Of a stretch of 64,000 nt of DNA, positions 44,668 through 56,125 are shown in pieces. Source of the stretch: Eleusine coracana subsp. coracana (lineage: Eukaryota > Streptophyta > Magnoliopsida > Poales > Poaceae); NCBI GenBank assembly GCA_032690845.1, contig CM064427.1:6707501-6771500 (forward strand), in the 5' to 3' direction. Under the pieces are notes generated by a model, which was not told the origin of the DNA, ran no database searches, and saw nothing but the letters and a program-made list of their open reading frames with translations. Position 1 is the first letter of the stretch; every line of letters begins with the position of its first letter. Made by a program: the position numbers and the translations under genes.

Positions 44668-45872
44668 CTCCCTCCAAATTTTAGAATATAGCTAGTTCTA
44701 ACTTTATCCTAAGTCGAAGTTTTTAAACTCTAACCACCCATAACAAAAAAAAATTATAAATATCATAAAAATATTACTGTTAGATTGGTCATGAGTCAAG
44801 CTATCTCAATATATATATATTTCTTAGATAGTCATATTTATAATTATTTTTGCTACTAATGATCAAAATTTAAAAGTTTGACTTAGGTGCTATTTGGCGG
44901 GGCTCCGGCTTCGGCTCCGCCAGCGGCTTCACAAAAAAAATCGCCAAACGCGCTGCTATCGCTGGGGCTTCTCCAGAAAAGAAGGGCAGAGCCCAGGCCA
45001 AAAACGCAGTGAAGCCGGGAGCACCTTCAGGGTAGCTTCACCTACTCCTTTCTGCTGGTCCCACCAAAAATCTAGGCGCTCTTTTATCAAATTTACGTGA
45101 TTGCTAGTGAACCATTATTATTACTTGTCTTCTTTGATGCATCCACTGCTATTAATACTTTATTAATTTATATGCTACTGATAATGTTGTCAAATGATCC
45201 AAATTATTTTTATAACTAATACATGTTTAATTTATATGCTACTAATTAATGTCAAAGTTTATTTTCTATTATAAAATAAGAAATACATGTATATAGTACA
45301 TCCATATGCCTATGGGCAATTCTGCGGGTCCCACAAAAAATCTAGGCGCTTTTTTATCAAATTTCTGCGGGTCTCACCAAAAATCTAGGTGCTCTTTTAT
45401 CAAATTTACGTGATTGCTAGTGAACCACTATTCCTTCTCTTCTTTGATGCATCCACTGCTATTAATACTTTACTAATTTATATGTTACTGATAATATTGT
45501 CAAATGATCCAAATTATTTTTGTAACTAATATTTTTTAATTTATATGCTACTAATTAATGTCAAAGTTTATTTTTTATTATAAAATAAGAAATACATGTA
45601 TACAGTACATCCATATGCCTATGGGCAATATAGACATTTGCCTCTTTTTTCCATGAAGCTGTCAGAGAAGCTGCAAAAGAAGCTATTTGAGAAGCTGTAG
45701 AATAAGTTGTTTTATCAAACGATTTCAGTCACAGCCACAGCCACAATCACAATAAAAAAAAACTGAGTTTTCAGAGAAGCCACAGCCACAATCGAAACCG
45801 ATACAGCTAGAGCCCTATCAAAGAGGACCTTACAACAAACCTAAAACTAGCTATCTTCTAAAACGAATAGGA
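44668..45872. mobile_element. Stowaway-like MITE, interrupted
   Basis: Left part ctccctccaaattttagaat (44668); right part after the insert ends ctagctatcttctaaaacg (about 45847-45872). Reversed, the right end parallels the left (tttagaagatagctag against tttagaatatagctag). A 944-bp MITE sits inside at 44886-45829. Confidence 0.65.
44886..45829. mobile_element. Harbinger-type MITE with TTA duplication, nested
   Basis: Starts ggtgctatttggcggggctc; the reversed right end is ggtcctctttgatagggctc. Flanked by TTA (44883-44885, 45830-45832). It contains an internal tandem duplication (about 45048-45326 and 45350-45630; tttacgtgattgctagtgaa, gatgcatccactgctattaa in both). Confidence 0.8.
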
Positions 45873-46224
45873 TACTATCAAAAAAATGTTGTTATGTCTA
45901 TGGCATGTGGGATCTTCTATAATATTAAGGGTGAAAAGAATTAGCAACAAAATCACAAAGGCCAGAATTAAAATACACTAACACGTCTTTAGCTTCATCG
46001 AAAATTAAAATACAATATATAGAGATCATTTCAGCAACTAACCGGTCTCCATCTCATGCCTTTTCAATAGCACTGTCAACCTATTAAGCCAACCTCAGCA
46101 ATTAGCAGCAGAGGGCCCCCCAGCTGCCTACTACCATCACGCCACAACCCATCATCACTCCCATGAAAGAAACCTCCGGCAAGACCAACATCCTGTGTCT
46201 GATCTCGCGGTATCGTGGAGGTAA

Positions 46225-46552
46225 GAGCATCCGCAATCGGTTCTTTAAATTTGCCTCTCTATTTTTCAAATAGGGATTTGAAGAATAAAGTTTTGTTCTC
46301 TATTTTTATTGAACTCTAAGATATACCTCATATGTGATTCAGTACACAGTAGGGCTTATCTGTCAGTGGTAGTGGTTGCTAGATAGAGAGTAGTTGGATA
46401 ATCTCTAGAAGTTGTGAGCCAATGAAAGCATATACATGAAGAATGTTATAGTGATAAAGAACGTGATATGAAGTTGGTTGGAGGATATTTTTGTCCCGTA
46501 TTCTTCAAATAGGAGAATTGAGTGATCGGATAAAAACCTGCTGGAGATGCTC
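46225..46552. mobile_element. MITE with TAA duplication upstream of copy 2
   Basis: Left gagcatccgcaatcgg, right cctgctggagatgctc, flanked by TAA (46222-46224, 46553-46555). 328 bp, Harbinger-like. It lies about 0.5 kb upstream of the copy-2 TATA box. Confidence 0.8.
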
Positions 46553-47053
46553 TAATCTCTGTGCTCTTCCATCAGCAGAGCGGTGCGGCGAGGTGAGGGT
46601 TAGGCACGCCGGCCGGGCACACCCAGAACGTGCGAGCACAAGGCATGACAACGCACCAGTGTTCTCGTTCGTAAACACTGAAAGTAGCAGAAACCCGTGC
46701 TAATCGTTTGAGAAAAGCCCGTGATCCCGCCGGAACGGTATGTCTGTGCGTCACGTTTCCCGTATCTTTCCTATCTCGGCGATACGGGCATGTTCGCTTT
46801 TCTCTATACGTTTTTGGCGAGGATCTTACGTTCTGCGCGGCGCGCTGTTTGTACACTGGAAGAGTTCATCGCGCTGTTGCCGTCCCGCTCCACGTGCCGG
46901 ACCGCGACGGCCCAACCAAATCCAAGGCTCCGAGCACGGCCAAGACACCGTGGCAGACGTGGCGCGCTGCGGGTCTCACGATCCCGGGAACCAGGAATCA
47001 ATGAGCACGGGATATTCCTCCCCCGCCAGCTGCGAGCGCATGTGGCGTGCGCG

Positions 47054-47059
47054 TATAAG
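47054..47059 (+). promoter_or_regulatory. TATA box of small-protein copy 2
   Basis: gcgtataagaa, 272 bp before the ATG at 47326. The upstream block (about 46899-46980: ggctccgagcacggcc, gacgtggcgcgctgcg) is related to the copy-4 promoter at 50340-50400. Confidence 0.6.
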
Positions 47060-47325
47060 AAACGGCGCGACGAGTTCCCCGTGCAGAATTCTTCTTCTCT
47101 CTTACCCTTACAGACACACACACGACGATCGTGTCTCCACTCTCCAGCCTCTAAATTCTGCCTTCAGCCTCTTAATATACATACATACACGACGATCGTG
47201 TCTGAAGATAGCTTCGTTGTTCTTAACCGGAGCTCGGTGAACAGGGGCGAGCTGCGTGAGCTGTCTCGATCAGCACGGCAGGGAGCTTGATCTCGTACCG
47301 TGGTACACGCGCGCGGAATCGATCG

Positions 47326-47577
47326 ATGGCTCTTGGAGGAGAGGCTATGCGGCGGCCGTTCCCGGCAGCCATCGGCGACGTGGAGGTCTCGGGAGTGGTG
47401 GTGCCGGTGTTCCTCGCCACGGACAAGGACCGGCCGGTGGACCCAATGATCTGGGGCGACGAGGAGCGGATGAAGCGAGAGCTCCTGGCCTGGGCCAAGG
47501 CCGTGGCGTCCATGACGGTTACTAGCAAGAACGCATCCTCGACGTTGTCGTCGCCGTCCACGAGGCGCAATGAATAA
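47326..47577 (+). CDS. Small-protein family copy 2, intact, 83 residues
   Basis: ATG at 47326 is the first in this frame (the upstream extension uses a TTG). The protein has a basic start (MALGGEAMRRPFP), a hydrophobic stretch VVVPVFLATD, the family core PVDPMIWGDEERMKREL, AWAKAVASMTV and a Ser/Thr-rich tail. There is no signal peptide, membrane span or cysteine. Conservation of frame and sequence with the 50.7-kb copy, and more weakly with two broken copies, supports coding. I do not recognise the family; the KRMKREL..WAKAVASM part could be an amphipathic helix. The long GC-rich 5' UTR contains cgacgatcgtgtct twice (47123 and 47191). The 3' flank nearly matches that of copy 1. Confidence 0.72.
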   Translation: MALGGEAMRRPFPAAIGDVEVSGVVVPVFLATDKDRPVDPMIWGDEERMKRELLAWAKAVASMTVTSKNASSTLSSPSTRRNE

Positions 47578-49785
47578 TAGGCCACAGGTTTTTGGTGAAT
47601 AATGGGGGTTGTGTATAATTCTGTGTAGATAGTGTGCAGCTTCTTGCTGATAGACACAGTTCATTCTTCGTACATCCATTTCGGGGGAATTCTTCATTTG
47701 GGTGGTGCCAGCCAGCATCATCACCCAGATGAAGAAGCAGAGATGTTTGGGCACTCTGCTACATACTTGAACGCTTCTTCGCCAGGGATGTTAGAATTCT
47801 ATTAAGGAGGAGATTTGGATTGCAGAACCTAACTGTGAAGCATAAATTTTCTGTAGGACAATGCAATTGTCTCACATTGTACAAACCAATTTTAGCTGAT
47901 GTGAAATAATGAATTTTGTCTGTAGGACACTACAACGAGTTGAAATTGTCACTTTCTACTCTCGATACAAAATGTACATTGCAATTAACTTTCTACAGTC
48001 TATCTATGTGTTTTTTCTTATAAATTCTTTGGATCGTTTGAGTGTGGTCTCCAAATCAACAATGTAAATCCGTTGGCAGCTGATCGCAATTACACGACCA
48101 ATTTTGCGCGCCATGGAGTGATCGCCTCCGCAACACAAACATCCGCCTCCTAAATTTGCGGCTGTGCCCAACACCATAACCGTGGTCACTCGATCGTGGG
48201 TACTCGTATAGTTTGAGTAAAAGACGTAAGCTAGAACGCGACAGAGATATTTCCTCTCGTCCCACTAGGGACACAGAGCTTGAGGACTAGTCTATCATAT
48301 ACCGCTGTTCGTTATAGGCTCACATCGGTTGGAATCGAGCTCCTCGAATATACGGATTTGGTAGCGTCATCATCGATTCTATTCTGTGATGAGATTTTTT
48401 AGGTAATGATGTTCCAAGTGATGTCCACGCAAAGAAAAAAAAATGAAATCTTATGTGATAGCGAGGATAATAAATAAAGAGAGAAAGGACCCAAGATTAA
48501 CTCACCAAAAGGGAAAATCTAAGATCTCGCAAGTGTAGGAGTATACCTTCGGATGATGCACATGCACCAAACTAAAGAGAGGCTGAGCATCGATAAATTT
48601 GTTTGTGAGAGCCCCATAAATATCTACCGTTTTTCTTGTGTTGAACGTGTGTATTAGTTCGATTGAACCACTACATTCTCCAACATATCAGTGATCAGTT
48701 GTTGAGAGTGCCTAACTGAATAAAGCTGAAAAAACCCACTCCATGATATTTATGTGTTAATGCCAACAAGCTGCAAGTATGGCTGCAGGCTGCGCATCTA
48801 TTTGTCCTGTTACAAAAATCATAACACGACGCCCTTAATGTTTTATCTTTATTTGGGGTAAGAGCTCGGACAGAAAATAATCATGAAACCAACTTCTTAG
48901 TGGAATCGTGAAGGCGCTACCGAAATAAATATTTAGAAGTTTCTAAAAATTAGCACATACGTATATGAGATCTTGAGACATGCATACAATAAGTACGAAC
49001 ACATATTCGCTTGAGAGATGAAAAAAATTATAAAGAGAGAGGGAGGAAAATGTGACAAAAATAGCGCATGTGCGGTGTTTTTGTCTTTTCTACATGATCT
49101 TTACAAAATTTTTTGTATCTTCTAGAAAAAGATGAGTTCCGATATTAAGTTGTATACGCATGTTTTTTCAATACCGCATTCACACATGTGACCTTTTCAG
49201 CAATTTTTCGAAATTTGTAAACATATTTTCTTATGGGTTTTTATGATTCTATACGGGTGTGCTTCCTACTATAGGGTGGCATACTGGAATCACATATAGT
49301 TTAGCACGCATTACATGTAAGCTTGAAAATCCGTTTTATACCACAACAATAGGTTATCTTTTCTATCGTACCACAATATAATACTGTCATTCCTTAATTT
49401 ATAACCTAAAAGGGAAAATTCCGAGTTGCGTGGTAAGACAACAGATACAATGGTGTACTCGTTTTAAATTTTAAATTTAAATTATGAGATGATTGCTTCG
49501 AGAAACAACTAGTCCTCTCTCTCTCTCATATACACATCATCAAATATTATATGTGACATTTTATGACAGAGACTTCTGTGTACCATTGTACCTGCCCAAC
49601 ACTGTCAAACTTAGCGTAGCTACAAGCAGCAGCGGACCACCAGCCCTGCTAACTGCCGCCTTCACGGCACAATCCATCGGTCTCACGACAGGAACCCGGT
49701 TGAAAACCCGGCGCTCGCTCCATCCACATGTGTGAAGCTCTCGGTCTGGCACGGATCGAGCTGAATTTATCCGTTCCCGATCCTC
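47578..49785. other. Intergenic region between copies 2 and 4
   Basis: 48060-48480 matches 41080-41475 (part of the duplication). The remainder is AT-rich, with no gene or complete element recognised. Confidence 0.45.
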
Positions 49786-50445
49786 CATGACTCCGCTGCT
49801 CCTGCGACGGAGATTAGGCGGGCCGGCCGGGAGCACCAGAACGTGGACGCACGCACGCATGCCTGCACCCCGTCCCTTCCTGCGCATACTCTACCCATCG
49901 TTCGATCGCCATACGCCCATGCGTTGCCGGGAAATGGATAACGTTATGGTCGAGCTTTCGGATACCGTGTTTCGTGCGTGTCCTGGCGAGATGATTGACA
50001 CATCACACATGCATGAACGATCAATGCCCCGGCGAGCAACTGTATTTGTAGAGCATATGACGCGACGACACCGTACAGCAAAATATCAACAGCGTGTAAC
50101 TAGAAACTACTGTACACATGTCTTTGCACGGATCGAGTCCGGCTACTGTACATCGGCGACAAAAATGGCTCCAGCAGACAGCTGGTGCCGCGAGGAACGT
50201 GTGTGCTCAGTCTGGATCGCCGATCACCACTCGTGCTCGTACCTAGTACGAGTAGCAGCAGTGTTTGAACAGATCGAGAGGCTGTGCGCCCGTCATCACG
50301 TTACGCGCGGGTCGATCGCGACGCTCGAACCAACTCCAAATCCATGGCTCCAAGTCCGGCCAGCAAGCCGCGGCAGACGCGGCGCGCTGCGAGTCACACA
50401 CACACACGCACGCCCCGGGAAGGAGGAATCTAGATGCGCGCGCCA
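49786..50445. other. Upstream region of small-protein copy 4
   Basis: gggccggccgggagcacc and cagaacgtg (49817-49850) parallel 46607-46635, and ctccaaatccatggctccaa (50334) parallels 46918-46938. The upstream flanks of copies 2 and 4 are therefore duplicated for at least 0.7 kb. The 266-codon frame here is not conserved and is probably chance. Confidence 0.55.
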
Positions 50446-50452
50446 TATATTA
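50446..50452 (+). promoter_or_regulatory. TATA-like box of small-protein copy 4
   Basis: gccatatattaccc, 236 bp before the ATG at 50688, in the position of the TATA boxes of copies 2 and 3. Confidence 0.5.
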
Positions 50453-50687
50453 CCCACGGGCGTTTCTTTACAAAATGACACGACGACGACGCAGCGATCG
50501 AGTTCCTCGTTCCGAATTATCCACACACACACACACACAAACAGACACTCACCGTTCAGCATCTACATATACACGACGACCAAGTAGCTACCTGCGTTGT
50601 GATCAGATTTCAGAATCATTCTTAGCCCGAGCACGGTGAGATCAGAATTCAGAAGCGAGCTGAATCGAGCGGGGATCATATCGACCG

Positions 50688-50936
50688 ATGGCTCTGGGAG
50701 CAGAGACCGTGCGGCGGGCGTTCCCGCCCGGCAGCGGCGACGAGGAGGTCTCAGGAGGGGCGGCGGCGCCGGTGTTCCTTGCCGCGGACAAGGACAGCCG
50801 GCCGGTGGACCCGATGATCTGGAGCGACGAGAAGCGGATGAAGCGAGAGCTCGTGGCGTGGGCAAAGGCGGTGGCGTCCATGACGGTTACTTGCAAGAAC
50901 ACGTCGTCCCCTTCGTCCATCAGACACAGGGGATAG
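50688..50936 (+). CDS. Small-protein family copy 4, intact, 82 residues
   Basis: Reads MALGAETVRRAFPPGSGDEE, then GGAAAPVFLAADKDSRPVDP, MIWSDEKRMKREL and AWAKAVASMTVTCKN, ending in SSIRHRG. It differs from copy 2 throughout the first half but keeps the second, with synonymous-looking third-position changes. As in copy 2, no known domain is visible. A Harbinger foldback begins 175 bp after the stop. Function unknown; family coexpression or stress response cannot be judged from sequence. Confidence 0.72.
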   Translation: MALGAETVRRAFPPGSGDEEVSGGAAAPVFLAADKDSRPVDPMIWSDEKRMKRELVAWAKAVASMTVTCKNTSSPSSIRHRG

Positions 50937-51277
50937 GACGTACGAGTACGACGGTGTCTTGATGAATCGGCTTGAAACTATTAAGCTATTAACTACGTAC
51001 ACGGCACACCGCCGATCGGTGAGCCTTCCCTTTTGATCATGATGCATGGTGATTGCCGGAGAATATGCAGCGTGAGTGATACACGCTTCCTCGGTACGTA
51101 CGCTAGGTTGCTTAGGGCATGTACAAAGGATTAGACGGCTGCTGTCTGTGAGTATCTTGATTATCACACACAGACAGTAAAACTGATAACTCGTACAGTG
51201 AAGTGTCTGTTAATCTGTCTGTTTACTATTTAATACATGTATGAGGTCATAAATCAAGGTGATCAGATGTGGATTTA

Positions 51278-51622
51278 GGGTGTGTTTGACAGGACTTATG
51301 AAATGGTTTATTGAACAACTTATACTGTGATAAGCTATAAATCATCCAAACAGCTAGTTTACATAAGCACTTTTTATAATAAACTCTCATAAGTCATTTA
51401 TCTTTTTTATAAGAAAAGCAAAGTCAACAAATACTAGCTTTTTAGGCTTATGAACCACCTATCTCTAGACTCAGCTGAATAAGCCAACAGAATAAGTTGT
51501 TTTGCCAAACGGCTTGACAGCTTATGCTACAATAAGCCAGATAAGTCATATAAGCATTTTTCACAGATAAGTCATACCATAAGTTATTTTCAGCATAAGC
51601 ATAAGTCCTGCCAAACACACTC
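51278..51622. mobile_element. Tourist-like MITE with TTA duplication and visible empty site
   Basis: Ends gggtgtgtttgacaggactt and the reversed gagtgtgtttggcaggactt; flanks TTA (51275-51277, 51623-51625). The matching place in the right Harbinger arm (about 56265-56275, aagattaaatcc) has a single TTA, so this is a direct empty-site proof. Confidence 0.93.
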
Positions 51623-51770
51623 TTAATCTTATAAACAACTATGTTGCTTCTATGTGAGGATTCATCATAGATCGAAATAAGAAGAGAAAGTAATAATATT
51701 ATATTTATATAAATATGTAAGCATAACTCGTAGGTATAATAAATACATAATATATTGGTCTCATATAGTT

Positions 51771-53146
51771 CTAATTTTGGTTAGCTCCAAATCGCTGCCA
51801 TATTTCCTTGACCAAATCCTTCTTGAGTTGAATATGAGTCGAGCGAGCACGAATAGCTGAATTTCTCTCTAACACCTTCATAAAGCAAGGATTAGGATTA
51901 TCACTACTTTGCACTTCCGGAGGAAGCACGAACGAGGCACTTGGATTCTCATTCAAGTCCAAATGAACTTTAACCAATTCCTTCTCATCTTCGACAATCA
52001 TGTTGCGAAGGATAACACAAGCTTGCATTATGTTGACAATATCTTCCCTCTTCCAAACTTGAGCAGGACGAGGAACAATATCAAAACGGGATTGCAATAC
52101 GCCAAATGCACACTCGACATCTTTCCTTGCTCCTTCTTGATGTTTTGCAAATAATTTGTCTTTTAATGTTTGAGGCATCGATATTGTCTTCATAAAGGCT
52201 GTCCATTCTGGATATATTCTATCAGCAAGATAATAAGCTATGTTATATTGTGTTCCATTCACCATGAATTGCACTTAAGGAGCTTCTCCTTTTATAGCTT
52301 GAATGATTAGAGGAGATTTATTTAGTACGTTGATATCATTTTGGGATCCTGCAGTATCGAAAAAAGCATGCCAAATACGAAGATCTTGTGATGCCACAAC
52401 TTCAAGGATCATGGTCGGTACGCCTTTGTGACCATTCATAAACATTCCTCTCCAAGCTTTGGGGCGATTCTTCCAAGACCAATGCATACAGTCAATGCTT
52501 CCTATCATGCCGGAAAAACCACGAGACTCATTCTCTTATAATATTTTCTCTACCTCCTCACTTGTAGGAGGACGCATGTACTCTTCGCCAAAACATTCAA
52601 TTACCCCTTGCGTAAATTTTCCCAAACACTCTAAACAAGTACTTTGGGCAATCTTCAAAACCTCGTCAAGTTGGTCAGCTGGGGTCCCATATCCTAACAT
52701 CCTAATCGCTGCATACACTTTTGAAGCGGTGAGTGACCATCTCGACCTGTGGCATCCACTCTATGCGTGAAATAAGGGGACCAGCCAGTGAGAGCATCCA
52801 CAATTTGAAGGAAGAGTGGTTTTCTCATTCAAAATCTTCGACGAAACATCTCATCGGTGTAGATGGGATTTGCAGAAAAGTAGTTTGCAACAAGATCATC
52901 ATGACCAGCTTGTCGATTTCTTGGTACATACCTCCTTGGTCCACTTCGGGGTCGACGACGTGAAACATATGTGTCTCCATCAATCTTGGACTTCAACTTC
53001 TCACCAATCTGAGTTCCGAATGCTTCTAAGATTTCATCTTCGGCAATGAAATCTTCGAGTGTGTACACATCTGCCGGATCAAAGTCGTCGAGTTCGACAT
53101 TGTCTTCTACTTCATCAGATACCGATGATTCTGATTCTTGTGACAT
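51771..53146 (-). pseudogene. PIF/Harbinger transposase, copy L
   Basis: Begins MSQESESSVSDEVEDNVELD (53146) with an acidic N-terminus. TGA replaces CGA after EMFRRRF at 52827-52829; the right copy keeps Arg there. Then come PLFLQIVDALTGWSPYF, a frameshift before AAIRMLGYGTPADQLDEV, a stop before MIGSIDCMHWSWKNRPKA (the first DDE Asp lies in SIDC), DLRIWHAFFDTAGSQNDINV (second Asp region), a stop near 52275, and FAKHQEGARKDVECAFGVLQ (the Glu region) to the end at 51771. This is the DDE nuclease of the PIF/Harbinger superfamily, which cuts at TWA sites. At least three lesions make it inactive. Confidence 0.9.
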
Positions 53147-53688
53147 TTGGGATGGAGATAGATAGCAGACTACTATACCTCAATATATATAACACTGTCA
53201 ACCAAATGGTCTGTTGGAATGGTCTATACATTCACACATATGGTCTGTTCGCATGGGCTATACGTTTACCAAATGGTCTGTTCACATATATGGTCCGTTC
53301 ACATGTGCTGTACGTTTACACATGATCTTTTCAGATGGGCTCCACGTTCATACTCATGTGTGGTACACGATCAAAGAAGGAGCGACAAGCAGATTAGAAT
53401 GGAAGTAACATACTAGTGCAGAGAACAGGAGCATAAACACATGTCACTGATTGGCATTTAAATAGAATGCAGAACTCAAATTAAGTCTAAGATAACAAGT
53501 TGTTCCGCATACTAAAACACATAGAAGGTACACACACATACGGAAGGGCTAAGTTTATCCAGCATTGTTGATGGGAGGCAGATAGCAATTGGATGATCAA
53601 ATCATCTGTGCAAGGAAAAGAATAATTGTTAACAGAGTAGAAACTTTAATCTGGTTGTGATGGACCTTTAAATTGACAAATGCATACC

Positions 53689-53958
53689 TCACATAATTTC
53701 AGGAAACAATCTCTTCCTCAAACACTTTAGAGTTTGAGCATGCTCAGTTCTTTCCTCATCAGACATTCGTGCCACATCTTGAGCCACCATAAACCTCAGA
53801 GTCTCTGTCATCCTTGCATCAACTTCTAATTTCCTAGCTTCTTTCTGCTCCTTTGCTGCTTCTTTTTGCTCCTTAGCAGCAAGATGTGCCATCTTTGATG
53901 ATTCCAGCTTCTCGGCTGATAACTTTTTTTGTATTTCTAAAACCTTCAGGCGATTCAA
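53689..53958 (-). pseudogene. PIF/Harbinger ORF1 fragment (NAM-associated C-terminal type)
   Basis: A coiled-coil-like, Lys/Glu-rich piece (KLSAEKLESSKMAHLAAKEQ, KEAAKEQKEARKLEVDARM) ending KRLFPEIM. It matches the C-terminal part of the Myb/SANT-containing second protein of PIF/Harbinger elements, which helps the transposase bind element ends. The N-terminal SANT part is not recognisable. It lies upstream of the transposase on the same strand, as expected. Confidence 0.65.
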
Positions 53959-54459
53959 ATGAGTTAGATTGATGCTGCTGGTTCTGAAAAAAGTTCATGA
54001 ATCCACCTGGTGGAAATGGATTCGTGTCCCTGCACAAGGTGATTCAGATGCAAGGAATAAGAACACGTAGTTCAACATGTTAAACAACATTATAATTATT
54101 ATTTTTTAGGTCTTGTTAAATGACTACATGAACAACTAGCTCTGAAATTTGGAATATGAACTTCAAACAGAACTATGAACACAATCGCGACCTCTGAGCT
54201 ACAAAATTACTATCTCTGAACTACAAAACAGATGCAGCCTTCAATCATACACGGCCTTCAATCATGGATTGAATCAAAACGAATAGAAAAATTATATGAA
54301 TCGTGTGTTGCCAACTTACCAGGCCGGATTAGTTGGTTCAGGACGCAACAGTGGGGGCGAAATCAGGCTGCTCCCGACTCCTTGATCCCACCAGCAGAAA
54401 TCCATGTGAGGGAAGCTCGGTGTGGAGGGAGGAGCACCAGTGCACGGATGGGTTGAAGG

Positions 54460-55003
54460 GATAGTGCCGGTGAAGGAAGATTTCACGTTCGCCGCAGATA
54501 AGATTGGGTGGCCGCGGTCAGATCCAGACCTGAAAGAAGCCTGCTCGCCCTGGACAGCATCGCCGGAGTGACTGCCAAGAACACCTCCGGACTAGGAATC
54601 CATCGCTATGGCTTCGCCTTCTCTCCTTTTTCCGGCTGCGCCCTTGCGCCCGCGCGCCGCTGCTATCGGCGGCTTCCCCATGCTGCCGAGCCGCCGCCGC
54701 TGGGATGAACCGATGGGGGAAGATATTTCTCCCAGACGCAAAAAAAAGCGCGCGTGTGCAACACGATTTTGCCGCCACTGCCAATCTTTCGCGCGCCAAA
54801 ACGGAGCTTGAAGCAGTAGATCCAGTAGAAAATCCATTCGCCGCCGACGACTCGTACAACGGACGTCGGACGAGCGTTTTGGTCTGGGAGCATGAGCCCG
54901 CACCGTCGTCTCGCGAGACGACGGCATTCTTCTCTTTCTTCGTTTAATGACGTCCACGTAGAATAATTGTGCTGAGCTGGAACGATAGAGACGGCATCAT
55001 TAA
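54460..55003. other. GC-rich 5' region of the left Harbinger copy
   Basis: Overlapping frames on both strands without family motifs. The terminal repeat expected at this end of the left copy is absent; the right copy starts directly at 55004. Confidence 0.45.
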
Positions 55004-56125
55004 TACCAAGAAATCGAGAAGCTGGTCATGATGATCTTGTTGCAGACTACTTTTCTGCAAATCCCATCTACACCAATGAGATGTTTCGTCGAAGATTTCG
55101 AATGAGAAGACCACTCTTCCTTCGAATTGTGGATGCTCTCATTGGCTGGTCCCCTTATTTCACGCATAGAGTGGATGCACCGCTTCAAAAGTGTACTGCA
55201 GCGATTAGGATGTTAGGATATGGGACCCAGCTGACCAACTTGACGAGGTTTTGAAGATTGTCCAAAGTACTTGTTTGGAGTGTTTGGGAAAATTTGCTAA
55301 GGGGTAATCGAATGTTTTGGTGAAGAGTACATGCGTCCTCCTATAAGTGAGGAGTTAGAGAAAATATTACAAGAGAATGAGTCTTGTGATTTTTCCGGCA
55401 TAATAGGAAGCATTGACTGTATGTATTGGTCTTAGAAGAATTGCTCCAAAGCTTGGAGAGGAATGTTTATGAATGGTCACAAAGACGTACCAACCATGAT
55501 CCTTGAAGCTGTGGCATCATGAGATCTTCGTATTTGGCACGCTTTTTTCTGTACTGTAGGATCCCAAAATGATATCAACGTGAATAAATCTCCTCTATTC
55601 ATTCAAGCTATAAAATGAGAAGCTCCTCAGGTGCAATTCATGGTGAATGAAACACAATATAACACAACCTATTATCTTGCTGATAGAATATATCCAGAAT
55701 GGACAGCCTTTATGAAGACAATATCGATGCCTCAAACGTTGAAAGACAAATTATTTGCAAAACATCAAGAAGGAGCAAGGAAAGATGTCGAGTGTGCATT
55801 TGGCGTATTGCAATCCGTTTTGATAATGTTCGTCATCCTGCTCGAGTTTGGAAGAGGGAAGATATTGTCAACATAATGCAAGCTTGTGTTATCCTTCACA
55901 ACATGATAGTGGAAGATGAGAAGGAATTGGTTAAAGTTAATTTGGGCTTGAATTAGAGGCCTCGTTCATGCTTCCTCCGGAAGTGCAAGCTAGTGATCAT
56001 CCTAATCCTTGCTTTGTCAAGGTGTTAGAGAGAAATTCAGCTATTCGTGCTCGCTCGACTCATATTCAACTCAAGAAGGATTTGGTCGAGGAAATATGGC
56101 AGCGGTTTGGAGCTAATCAAAACTA
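55004..56125 (+). pseudogene. PIF/Harbinger transposase, copy R, 5'-truncated
   Basis: Starts inside the transposase (EIEKLVMMILLQTTF in one frame; the coding frame gives HDDLVADYFSANPIYTNEMF) and runs to AAIRMLGYGT, with a one-base change nearby. It reads IDCMYWS followed by TAG where copy L has Trp-Lys, continues through DLRIWHAFF, and from 55631 is open again (QFMVNETQYNTTYYLADRIY, KHQEGARKDVECAFGVLQ). Its lesions differ from those of copy L, so the two decayed separately. Confidence 0.85.

Noticed and set aside
47164..47754. Minus-strand frames of 196 and 144 codons over small-protein copy 2
   Set aside because: Complements of the plus-strand gene; the plus frame, not these, is conserved between copies.
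49787..50587. 266-codon plus-strand frame upstream of copy 4
   Set aside because: It covers the promoter and 5' UTR; the corresponding region of copy 2 shows DNA similarity without a conserved frame.
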